Below are positions 1 to 5,479 of a stretch of 6,353 nucleotides of DNA, piece after piece (the first letter of the stretch is position 1; each line of letters opens with the position of its first letter). The stretch is from Dehalococcoidia bacterium. Lineage in GTDB: Bacteria; Chloroflexota; Dehalococcoidia; GIF9; UBA5629. The DNA lies in contig DTZC01000137.1 of NCBI GenBank assembly GCA_012961565.1, positions 1 to 6,353 on the forward strand. Reading direction: 5' to 3'. The position numbers and the translations under genes were made by a program. The notes under the pieces are model-generated. The model had not been told where the DNA came from, made no database searches, and saw only the letters and a list, made by a program, of their open reading frames with translations.

Positions 1-185
1 CCGGATTCAATATACCGTCGGCCTCGTCTTTGATAATCCTCCGCTCACGCACTCTTCTCCGAGTGGAAATTGAGGATGCTATGGCAGCTGACAGAATATT
101 CCACATGTTAATGGGCAGTGAAGTCCCCCCGCGGAAAGCCTTCATCCAGGCTCACGCCCGAAACGTAAGAAACCTAGATATCTAG
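1..185 (+). CDS. gyrB: DNA gyrase subunit B, C-terminal fragment
   Basis: GyrB is the ATPase subunit of gyrase, which introduces negative supercoils. Only the C-terminal end is present, and the gene enters from the left edge. From about base 42 the frame encodes [18 protein letters not shown], then [16 protein letters not shown], and ends NLDI before TAG at 183-185. These match the last part of the TOPRIM/C-terminal region of GyrB/ParE (TLL-V-I-EDA, LMG-EV-PR--FI, N-DI). Upstream of base 41 the same frame stays open but no longer resembles GyrB. The expected Asn-Pro before RSRTLL is found one frame over at 35-40, so one extra base near 41 looks likely. ParE is the alternative, but the ending and the dnaA neighbourhood favour GyrB. 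It converges on nadD with 24 bases between the two stop codons and no obvious terminator. Confidence 0.85.
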   Translation, partial: GFNIPSASSLIILRSRTLLRVEIEDAMAADRIFHMLMGSEVPPRKAFIQAHARNVRNLDI

Positions 186-209
186 GTAGTACCACGGCGA
201 GCAACTTTT

Positions 210-818
210 CTACCCACTCCCACTATACAGGTTATTTTCAGCTATATAACTTTCCACTACGTCAGGCACCAGACTGCTAATAGGTAGCCTCTGGCTCACC
301 TTAGCTCGTATTGCCGATGCGCTAATATCAATTGGCGCTACATCCAGCCATATGACGCTCTGGGTAATTCCAGGGACAAAGATTTCTAGAGCTTCTAAAT
401 CGGGGCGGTCAAGACCGGGTCTGGCAATTGCCACTAACCGACACAGCCTGACTAGTCTGGCCGGCTCCTTCCACTCAGGAAGCTCAGCCAAGCTATCCCA
501 ACCTAAAAGAAAGAAAATTCTGGCGTCAGCTCCTAATCGCTGACGCAAGGTGGCAATAGTATCCACAGTGTAAGACGGCCCAGAGCGGTCAGTTTCAAGC
601 GTCGAAAGCTCAAAGTAGGGGTAACCAGCGATAGCTCGCCTGACCATCTCCAGCCGATGTCTCACCGGAGTAACCACCCTGTCTGTTTTGAGCCAGGGCT
701 GGGCAGCGGGAACAAAAAGGACTTTGCTGAGATTCAGCCTTGCCCTAGCTTCTCCAGCTATGCTCAGATGCCCGTTATGGATAGGGTCAAAAGTCCCTCC
801 CAAGACGCCGATTTTCAT
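210..818 (-). CDS. nadD: Nicotinate-nucleotide adenylyltransferase
   Basis: NadD transfers AMP from ATP to nicotinate mononucleotide, giving deamido-NAD in NAD biosynthesis (cytoplasmic). The 202-residue product has the normal family length and the nucleotidyltransferase fold signature GGTFDPIHNGH at residues 7-17, with the HxGH ATP-binding motif. RSGPSYTVDT follows at 78-87, then LGWDSL at 105-110, and the second nucleotide-binding motif ISASAIR at 165-171 (family ISxTxIR). The C-terminus VPDVVESYIAENNLY is also typical. The ATG directly follows the TAA of obgE with no spacer, and a GGAG three bases before the ATG lies inside the end of obgE, so translation is probably coupled to obgE. It is the last gene of the leftward dnaA-obgE-nadD set. 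Confidence is high from motifs alone. Confidence 0.95.
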   Translation of the reverse strand: MKIGVLGGTFDPIHNGHLSIAGEARARLNLSKVLFVPAAQPWLKTDRVVTPVRHRLEMVRRAIAGYPYFELSTLETDRSGPSYTVDTIATLRQRLGADARIFFLLGWDSLAELPEWKEPARLVRLCRLVAIARPGLDRPDLEALEIFVPGITQSVIWLDVAPIDISASAIRAKVSQRLPISSLVPDVVESYIAENNLYSGSG

Positions 819-1883
819 TTACTCCACTTTGCTCCGTTTAACCTTCGGCTTGGGCTGAAAGAGAGCGACCGGTATTTCAGATATAGCCGGATCCTCCTTG
901 ACCTCCGCCAGTATCCTGACCATCTCAGCTACAAGCTCAGGTACTCCTTGCCTGCTGGCCGCTGAGACAAAAAACACCTTTTCCCCCAGGGGGTCCAGCA
1001 GCCGCTTAATCTCGGCTAATCGACCTTCGACTTCGGGCAAATCTATTTTATTGACCACTACCAGTTGAGGCTTTTGAGCCAGCGATGGCTTGTATAACGC
1101 GAGTTGTGCCCCCAGATTCTTCCGGTCATCAGCGATAGACGGGGAGGCGCCATCCAGTAGAAAGAGAAGCAATTTTGCCCTTTCAGCATGGCGGAGAAAT
1201 GCATTTCCCAGCCCTCTGCCCAAATGAGCACCCTCTATCAGGGCAGGAATCTCTGCCACAGTCACTGTTTTTATCCCCGCTTCAACTACCCCTAGAACAG
1301 GTTCCTGAGTGGTAAAAGGATAATCAGCTATTCGCGGCCTAGAATTCGTCATAGCCGCCAGAAGACTCGACTTCCCCGCATTGGGACAACCGATAATGAC
1401 CACATCAGCGATGGTCTTTAATTCCAAGACGAGCTGGTGTTCCTCTCCACGCTCGCCCGGGGTAGCGGTCTTCGGAGCTTGCACTCTAGGCGTGGCAAAA
1501 TGTATATTCCCCAACCCCCCTTTGCCACCCCGAGCCACCAAGACCTTCTCGCCATGCTGCTTCAAATCAGCAACGAGCACTTGCTGGTCACCATCTTTGA
1601 CAAATACAACTGTGCCCGGAGGGACACTTAGTTTTAGGTCATCTCCTTTAGACCCGTGTTTCCGCTGCTTACCTCCACAACCACCTGATGCAGCCTTGAA
1701 CCGTTTTCTTCGTTTGAAATAATCCAACGAATCAACTCTCCTATCAGCCATGAGATAAACATTCCCACCGCTTCCTCCATCCCCACCATCCGGTCCACCA
1801 AAGGGGGTGAATTTCTCATGGCGGAAGCTGACTCGCCCGGCACCGCCGTTACCACCAGTTACCACAATTTCTACTTTGTCCAC
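819..1883 (-). CDS. obgE: Obg family GTPase (ribosome assembly / ppGpp-linked)
   Basis: Obg GTPases act in 50S subunit maturation and are tied to the stringent response and to replication control. Residues 1-157 form the glycine-rich Obg fold (GGPDGGDGGSGGNV at 29-42). The G domain follows: G1 GCPNAGKS at 165-172, switch I with TT at 191-192, G3 region at 211-214, G4 NKID at 278-281 and G5 SAAS at 307-310. G3 reads EIPA where the family normally has D-x-P-G, an unusual double change. The protein ends at 354 residues with a basic tail just where an OCT domain would begin, so that domain is absent. The start is GTG at 1881-1883; an in-frame TAA at 1899-1901 rules out a longer protein, and AAAGGA 11 bases upstream is the ribosome binding site. 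It abuts nadD. Confidence 0.95.
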   Translation of the reverse strand: MDKVEIVVTGGNGGAGRVSFRHEKFTPFGGPDGGDGGSGGNVYLMADRRVDSLDYFKRRKRFKAASGGCGGKQRKHGSKGDDLKLSVPPGTVVFVKDGDQQVLVADLKQHGEKVLVARGGKGGLGNIHFATPRVQAPKTATPGERGEEHQLVLELKTIADVVIIGCPNAGKSSLLAAMTNSRPRIADYPFTTQEPVLGVVEAGIKTVTVAEIPALIEGAHLGRGLGNAFLRHAERAKLLLFLLDGASPSIADDRKNLGAQLALYKPSLAQKPQLVVVNKIDLPEVEGRLAEIKRLLDPLGEKVFFVSAASRQGVPELVAEMVRILAEVKEDPAISEIPVALFQPKPKVKRSKVE

Positions 1884-1893
1884 TGATTGGATA

Positions 1894-1926
1894 ATCCTTT
1901 ATATTGTACTTATTGTATTAAAGGAT
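1894..1926. repeat. Inverted repeat covering the obgE ribosome binding site
   Basis: ATCCTTTA at 1894-1901 and TAAAGGAT at 1919-1926 are perfect 8-bp inverted copies separated by 17 bases. Read on the minus strand, the copy nearest obgE contains the AAAGGA Shine-Dalgarno of that gene. The upstream copy overlaps the candidate -10 box of the obgE promoter. Between them TATTGTA occurs twice (1902-1908 and 1911-1917), nine bases apart. It may be a protein-binding dyad. As an RNA hairpin it would need transcription to start upstream of 1926. Confidence 0.45.
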
Positions 1927-1946
1927 ATAATCATAATAACAGACAA
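1917..1946 (-). promoter_or_regulatory. Candidate obgE promoter
   Basis: On the minus strand TTGTCT (1946-1941, four of six to TTGACA) is followed after 18 bases by TTTAAT (1922-1917, five of six to TATAAT). A start near 1910 would give a leader of about 27 bases carrying the AAAGGA site. The region is very AT-rich, so chance matches are easy and the call is tentative. It would let obgE-nadD be expressed separately from dnaA. Confidence 0.35.
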
Positions 1947-1965
1947 GGCTGTCAGCTGGCTATAG

Positions 1966-1974
1966 TGTGGATAG
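1966..1974 (-). promoter_or_regulatory. DnaA-box-like site, reverse orientation
   Basis: The minus strand reads CTATCCACA, matching TTATCCACA at eight of nine positions with the invariant CCACA core intact. It lies about 25 bases from the edge of the AT-rich stretch, on the side nearest the phased plus-strand boxes. Confidence 0.45.
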
Positions 1975-2006
1975 TGAGTGTAGGGCTTGTTGTGGGAATC
2001 AGCGGG

Positions 2007-2057
2007 TTATGCAGAAAAATACCGAAGTTATTCAGAGCCTAGGCAAGTTTTTCCACA
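2007..2057 (+). repeat. Three phased DnaA-box-like nonamers, 21-bp period
   Basis: TTATGCAGA (2007-2015), TTATTCAGA (2028-2036) and TTTTCCACA (2049-2057) run in the same direction with starts exactly 21 bp apart, putting them on one face of the helix. The first two share the same deviation from consensus (CAGA for CACA). The third lies inside the last codons of dnaA and overlaps its AVEK coding sequence. Same-face spacing is what cooperative DnaA loading would favour. Each site alone could be chance; the regular spacing is the argument. Confidence 0.5.
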
Positions 2058-3400
2058 GCCAATTCCTTTCGGATTTCTTCTACAGATTCCTTTAGGTGCG
2101 GATTGGTGGTTATTTCAGTTGCGATTTTTTCGCAGCCGTGAAGTACGGTGGTATGGTCTCTATTGCCCAGTATCTTGCCTATCTGGGCCAGACCATAACA
2201 ATTTTGCTCACGTAATAAGTACATAGCAACCTGACGGGCTAAGGCAGTCTTTCTGTCTCTGCGTTTGCCTACAAGTGCCTTCGGGGTAATGCCATAATGA
2301 CTAGCTACAGTGTCTATTATCAATTCGGGCTTGAGTGTAACCTGTCGGTCGTTCTCTTGTTTTACGATATCTGACAGTGCCTCCAGGGTCACCCCCATGT
2401 CTATCTCTGTGCCACTCAGCTTGGCGTAAGTAGTCACCCTGTTAAGAGCGCCTTCCAACTCACGCACGTTGTGTTGAAAGTGTGCTGCCAAAAACTGTAG
2501 CACCTCTAGGGGGGCGGAAATGTTTAGCTGCCTTGTCTTGAGCTTCAGGATAGCTAGGCGGGTCTCAAAATCGGGTGCCCCGATATGGGTGATAAGTCCC
2601 CATTCAAGTCGGGACTTTAATTTTTTAGTGACCGAGGCTATCGCCCCTGGCGCATGGTCGCAGGTTATCACCATTTGGCAGTTATTATCATGGAGGTGGT
2701 TAAAAATGTGTAGCAAGCACTCTTGAGTTTGCCCTTTGCCACTGAGAAACTGGACATCGTCCACTAGCAGGACATCGGCACTCCTGAACTTGTTGTGGAA
2801 GTCATCGATGCTATTTGTCTTGAGGGCGATTATGAACTGGTTAGTAAATTGCTCGGCACTAACTAGAAGCACGCGATGTCCTTTGCCCTTGACCGCGTGT
2901 CCGATAGCGTGGAGCAGGTGAGTCTTTCCGGTGCCGGTGTCACCGTAGATGAAGAGCGGATTATATCTGTAGCCCGGCTCTTCGGCGACCTCCAAGGCCG
3001 CTGCATAAGCCAGGCGATTGGACTCCCCAGTGATGAAAGTGTCGAAAGTATAACCAGGCTTAAGTCTAGGTGCTGACACTGAGATCTTCGATTTTGTAGC
3101 TGTCCCACCATCTGCCTGTAATGTGGCGACTGGACGGGCATCGACTTGGCCGGGAAGGCAAACTACGAATTGAACATCTACGACTCTGCCTATGATGTTG
3201 GTCAAGGTCCTTCTAATCAGGGAGTGGAGGCGGCTTGTTAACCATTCAGCGATGAAGACATTAAGTACACCGACTACAAAGACATCACCCTGGAAGCTAA
3301 TACCAGTAGTTTCCCTGAGCCAGGTATCGTAATTCGGCTTGCTAACTTGAAGTTGAAGCTCTCCGAGAGCAGCTTCCCAGATTTCTCGTGCCGAGCTCAC
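2039..3400 (-). CDS. dnaA: Chromosomal replication initiator protein DnaA
   Basis: DnaA binds DnaA boxes at oriC, forms an ATP-dependent filament and melts the origin. The 453-residue product has all four domains: domain I about 1-80 (IWEAALGEL), a short linker to about 112, AAA+ domain III and DNA-binding domain IV from about 355. Walker A is GDTGTGKT at 153-160, Walker B LLVDD at 211-215, and the arginine finger is R264 in LKSRLEWGL. The sensor 2 region is NVRELEGALNRV at 311-322. Sensor 1 reads TCDHAP rather than the usual SDRPP. Domain IV carries the signature RDHTTV at 414-419, with D415, H416 and T417 that read the box. The start is GTG at 3398-3400 with GAGGAG four bases upstream. It ends 155 bases before obgE and is divergent from fmt. 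Confidence 0.97.
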   Translation of the reverse strand: MSSAREIWEAALGELQLQVSKPNYDTWLRETTGISFQGDVFVVGVLNVFIAEWLTSRLHSLIRRTLTNIIGRVVDVQFVVCLPGQVDARPVATLQADGGTATKSKISVSAPRLKPGYTFDTFITGESNRLAYAAALEVAEEPGYRYNPLFIYGDTGTGKTHLLHAIGHAVKGKGHRVLLVSAEQFTNQFIIALKTNSIDDFHNKFRSADVLLVDDVQFLSGKGQTQECLLHIFNHLHDNNCQMVITCDHAPGAIASVTKKLKSRLEWGLITHIGAPDFETRLAILKLKTRQLNISAPLEVLQFLAAHFQHNVRELEGALNRVTTYAKLSGTEIDMGVTLEALSDIVKQENDRQVTLKPELIIDTVASHYGITPKALVGKRRDRKTALARQVAMYLLREQNCYGLAQIGKILGNRDHTTVLHGCEKIATEITTNPHLKESVEEIRKELAVEKLA

Positions 3401-3486
3401 ACTACTCCTCGCAGAAGCTGGTTTCGCAGCTCTGGCAAAAAGGACGATTACTCCGTCTAAATAAGTGTCGAATTTCTAAAACCCCG

Positions 3487-3540
3487 GGTCTATGCCTAAA
3501 GCTGAAGCACTTCCGGTGGAGCAATTAATTGGAATAGACC
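3487..3540 (-). other. Possible structured element in the dnaA leader
   Basis: GGTCTATGCC at 3487-3496 pairs with GGAATAGACC at 3531-3540 at nine of ten positions, enclosing 34 bases that contain a smaller CAC-TTCCG-GTG hairpin and part of the palindrome CAATTAATTG (3522-3531). If dnaA is transcribed from the promoter near 3600, this falls in a leader of roughly 160 bases. I do not recognise a known riboswitch or RNA family. The remaining bases between dnaA and fmt show no gene. Confidence 0.3.
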
Positions 3541-3570
3541 AAGGACCACATCCCAACTCCTTAGTTTAGT

Positions 3571-3601
3571 AGAGTAGCATGCCCCTCTCTTGGCGTGTCA
3601 A
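3571..3601 (-). promoter_or_regulatory. Candidate dnaA promoter
   Basis: The minus strand has a perfect -35 TTGACA at 3601-3596. After 19 bases there is TACTCT (3576-3571), a poor -10 hexamer but preceded by TGC, as in extended -10 promoters. A start near 3564 would give a dnaA leader of about 160 bases. The perfect -35 stands back to back with the fmt -35, which supports its use. The weak -10 and long spacer lower confidence. Confidence 0.3.
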
Positions 3602-3609
3602 GGGGGTTT

Positions 3610-3637
3610 TTGACATAACGGAGGAAATTGCTAAAAT
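3610..3637 (+). promoter_or_regulatory. fmt promoter
   Basis: TTGACA at 3610-3615 is a perfect -35. After a 16-bp spacer comes TAAAAT at 3632-3637, five of six to the -10 consensus. Transcription should begin around 3644-3646, at or within two bases of the ATG at 3646. The purine-rich GGAGG at 3620-3624 lies in the spacer and would not be in this transcript. Confidence 0.65.
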
Positions 3638-3645
3638 TTTACACC

Positions 3646-4590
3646 ATGGGGACGCGGATTATCTTTATGGGTACACCGGAGTTTGCCGTCCCTGTTTTGA
3701 AAGCCTTGATTGATGGCTCTTATTCGGTGGTTGCAGTATACACGCGACCAGACAAGAGGGCAGGACGAGGGCAGCAAATTGTGCCATCACCGGTGAAGAG
3801 ACTAGCATTATCCCAAGGGCTGGAGGTAGTTCAACCCCACAGCCTGAAAGCGATTGATGCAATTGAGAAGTTAGCCAGATTTGCTCCTGAATTGATTGTG
3901 GTGGCGGCATTTGGGCAGATTCTGCCACCAGAAATATTGGGTCTGCCCAAATTCGGCTGTCTTAATGTCCACCCATCCCTCTTACCTCGGTATCGGGGTC
4001 CCTCACCGATAGCCACAGCTATCCTGCAGGGTGATGAGGTCACGGGGGTGACCATTATGTTATTGGATGCTGGCATGGACAGCGGTCCTATCCTAGCTCA
4101 AAGAGAAGTACCCATCAGTGCTGAGAACACCGCAGGTTCGCTTACTGAGAAGCTTGCCCAAGTTGGCGCCCAGTTGCTTATGGAGACATTGCCCTTATGG
4201 ATTGAAGGGCAAATTGAAGCTCGAGCTCAGGAAGAGAGCCAAGCCAGCTATACTCGAGCGATAATCAAGAGCGATGGCGAGATTGATTGGCGACTCCCAG
4301 CATTGGAACTGTGGCGGCGGGTGCGGGCATTTGATCCTTGGCCTGGGTGTTATGCTTGGTGGCGGGGCAAACGTTTGAAGCTTGTCAAGGTCGTACCATT
4401 AGTCGGGGAAAAATCGGCCGAGCCAGGCAGGGTGGTAGCTTTGTCTTCCCCAGCACCGGCAACTATTGGCGTGGGAACCGGAGATGGAATCTTGGGGTTA
4501 GTCCGTGTCCAATTGGAAGGGAAGCGAGAGATATCCGTGGAAGAGTTTGTGCGGGGACAGCGCGACTTTGTCGGTAGCTACCTGTTTTGA
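3646..4590 (+). CDS. fmt: Methionyl-tRNA formyltransferase
   Basis: Fmt transfers a formyl group from 10-formyltetrahydrofolate to Met-tRNA(fMet) for translation initiation. The product has 314 residues, the family norm. Residues 4-15 (RIIFMGTPEFAV) start the Rossmann-like formyltransferase domain, and RPDKRAGRG at 34-42 plus SPVK at 48-51 are conserved. The catalytic triad is N107 and H109 in LNVHPSLLPRYRG and D145 in LLDAGMDSGPIL. The C-terminal tRNA-binding domain runs from about 205 (IDWRLPALELWRRVRAFDPW) to FVRGQRDFVGSYLF. I chose ATG 3646 because the promoter places the transcript start beside it and it gives the typical short N-terminus. A TTG at 3628 would add six residues but has GGAGG only three bases away and lies in the promoter. 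The gene is divergent from dnaA. Confidence 0.95.
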   Translation: MGTRIIFMGTPEFAVPVLKALIDGSYSVVAVYTRPDKRAGRGQQIVPSPVKRLALSQGLEVVQPHSLKAIDAIEKLARFAPELIVVAAFGQILPPEILGLPKFGCLNVHPSLLPRYRGPSPIATAILQGDEVTGVTIMLLDAGMDSGPILAQREVPISAENTAGSLTEKLAQVGAQLLMETLPLWIEGQIEARAQEESQASYTRAIIKSDGEIDWRLPALELWRRVRAFDPWPGCYAWWRGKRLKLVKVVPLVGEKSAEPGRVVALSSPAPATIGVGTGDGILGLVRVQLEGKREISVEEFVRGQRDFVGSYLF

Positions 4591-4615
4591 CTACTGTTTT
4601 TGTTTTGGCTATAAT
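4587..4615 (+). promoter_or_regulatory. Promoter of the zinc metallopeptidase gene
   Basis: TTGACT at 4587-4592 (five of six), an optimal 17-bp spacer and a perfect TATAAT at 4610-4615 form a near-consensus sigma70-type promoter. The -35 box overlaps the fmt stop codon TGA (4588-4590). A start near 4622 gives a leader of about 22 bases containing the Shine-Dalgarno site, so this gene can be expressed independently of fmt. Confidence 0.75.
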
Positions 4616-4644
4616 TATAGTTTACGGAAGGAGGGATGTAGAAG

Positions 4645-5352
4645 ATGTTTTTCTTTGACCCGCTGTGGTTCCTGATTATGCTGCCACCTTTCATTTTCAT
4701 GATTTATGCTCAGGCAAAGGTAAATTCTGCGTTCAACAAGTACTCCAAGGTGGCCAATTCACAGCGCCTTTCTGGACTTGAGGCAGCAAGAATTCTGCTA
4801 CGGGCTAATGGCCTCAACAACGTTAGAGTCGAAGGGGTGAAGAGTAGATTGGGTGACCACTATGACCCGAGCAAAAAGGTATTGCGGCTATCGCCCGCGG
4901 TAGCTAACACCCCCTCAGTGGCTGCTTTGGGCATTGTTGCCCACGAGGTAGGACATGCCCTTCAGGACAAGGTTGGCTATGCCTTTCTAAGATTTCGGAC
5001 CTCTCTAGTGCCAGCAGCCAACCTTGGCAGTACTCTAGGTTATATATTTGTCATTCTGGGTCTTGTCTTGGCTTGGTTTGGCACCGAGTTTGGTATGACC
5101 GTGGTCTGGACGGGCGTATTTCTATTTTCACTGGCTGTGATTTTCAGCTTGGTTACTCTGCCTGTGGAGTATAATGCTAGCAACCGGGCAAAGCAGATGT
5201 TGCGCAGCACTGGGTTGGTGTCGGCTCAGGAATATAGTGCTGCTAGTGCCGTCCTATCAGCTGCTGCTCTAACCTATTTGGCAGCCACGCTTCAAGCTAT
5301 AGCTCAGCTTTTCTACTTCGTGCTGATTGCTCTGGGCATGGGGCGAAGGTAA
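4645..5352 (+). CDS. YugP-type membrane zinc metallopeptidase
   Basis: This is a putative neutral zinc metallopeptidase of the YugP / Zn_peptidase_2 family; its natural substrate is not known. At 235 residues it has the usual length. A hydrophobic segment lies at 5-21, then a soluble catalytic part with GDHYDP at 70-75 and the zinc site AHEVGHALQD at 99-108 (H100, E101, H104). Further membrane segments lie at about 125-145, 150-172 and 205-230. LPVEYNASNRA at 172-182 matches the conserved LPVE-NAS motif, and E175 is the likely third ligand. ATG 4645 is preceded by AAGGAGG at 4628-4634, ten bases away. It has its own promoter and is followed by a strong hairpin, so it is probably a single-gene unit. 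The family call is firm; the biological role is not. Confidence 0.9.
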   Translation: MFFFDPLWFLIMLPPFIFMIYAQAKVNSAFNKYSKVANSQRLSGLEAARILLRANGLNNVRVEGVKSRLGDHYDPSKKVLRLSPAVANTPSVAALGIVAHEVGHALQDKVGYAFLRFRTSLVPAANLGSTLGYIFVILGLVLAWFGTEFGMTVVWTGVFLFSLAVIFSLVTLPVEYNASNRAKQMLRSTGLVSAQEYSAASAVLSAAALTYLAATLQAIAQLFYFVLIALGMGRR

Positions 5353-5373
5353 GCCTCCTCTTATGGATTCGCC

Positions 5374-5408
5374 AACCCCCTGAAAAAGGCTGCCTTTTTC
5401 AGGGGGTT
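5374..5408. terminator. Strong hairpin between the peptidase gene and mazG
   Basis: A perfect 16-bp stem (5374-5389 with 5393-5408) closes a three-base CTG loop, with runs of five C/G and five A/T pairs. It begins 21 bases after the peptidase stop codon and is the likely 3' end of that transcript. No uninterrupted T tract follows on either strand, so it is either a weaker intrinsic terminator or an mRNA-stabilising 3' stem. It could work in both directions. Confidence 0.7.
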
Positions 5409-5413
5409 CATTA

Positions 5414-5442
5414 TTGCCAATCGGTGATTACGAAGCTATAAT
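5414..5442 (+). promoter_or_regulatory. mazG promoter
   Basis: TTGCCA at 5414-5419 (five of six), a 17-bp spacer and a perfect TATAAT at 5437-5442 form a strong promoter that starts six bases after the hairpin. Transcription should begin around 5449, giving a leader of about 30 bases to the TTG start at 5480. The TTG at 5414, which could be taken as the start codon of this frame, is thus the -35 box. Confidence 0.7.
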
Positions 5443-5467
5443 TCCCTCGATCTGCCAATTTGCTAAT

Positions 5468-5471
5468 GGAG
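5468..5471 (+). promoter_or_regulatory. Shine-Dalgarno site that decides the mazG start
   Basis: GGAG lies eight bases before TTG 5480, good spacing. It is downstream of the predicted transcript start, and it is the only convincing ribosome binding site before the conserved MazG core. Confidence 0.6.
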
Positions 5472-5479
5472 CCCGTATC

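Larger units (their letters stand above)
1891..2057. other. Candidate replication origin (oriC): AT-rich unwinding region plus DnaA boxes
   Basis: The gap between the end of dnaA and obgE has two parts. Bases 1891-1940 contain only 9 G or C in 50 (82% AT) and could be the unwinding element. Next to it lie four DnaA-box-like nonamers: 1966-1974 on the minus strand (CTATCCACA), and TTATGCAGA at 2007, TTATTCAGA at 2028 and TTTTCCACA at 2049 on the plus strand. Each of the first three differs from TTATNCACA at one base, and the last matches TTWTNCACA fully. The three plus-strand boxes start 21 bp apart, two helical turns. Adjacency to dnaA is the usual setting for bacterial oriC. The assignment is an inference, because no skew or replication data can be seen here. 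Confidence 0.5.

Noticed and set aside
172..187. Perfect 16-bp palindrome ACCTAGATATCTAGGT at the gyrB stop
   Set aside because: Twelve of its bases come from the conserved Leu-Asp-Ile-stop codons, so most of the symmetry is a coding coincidence. There is no loop or T tract to make it a terminator.
657..965. Plus-strand open frame of about 100 codons across the nadD-obgE junction
   Set aside because: It is antisense to two firmly identified genes, has no recognisable domain, and no clear ribosome site.
3582..3611. Terminator-like hairpin CCCCT...AGGGG followed by TTTTT on the plus strand
   Set aside because: No plus-strand gene lies upstream for it to terminate, the loop is long or bulged, and the same bases are better explained by the divergent -35 boxes.
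3628..3645. TTG 3628 as the fmt start, using GGAGG at 3620-3624
   Set aside because: The spacing is only about three bases and the site lies between the -35 and -10 boxes, upstream of the predicted transcript start.
5414..5479. N-terminal extension of mazG from TTG 5414
   Set aside because: The TTG is the -35 box of a good promoter, and the added residues do not resemble any MazG N-terminus.
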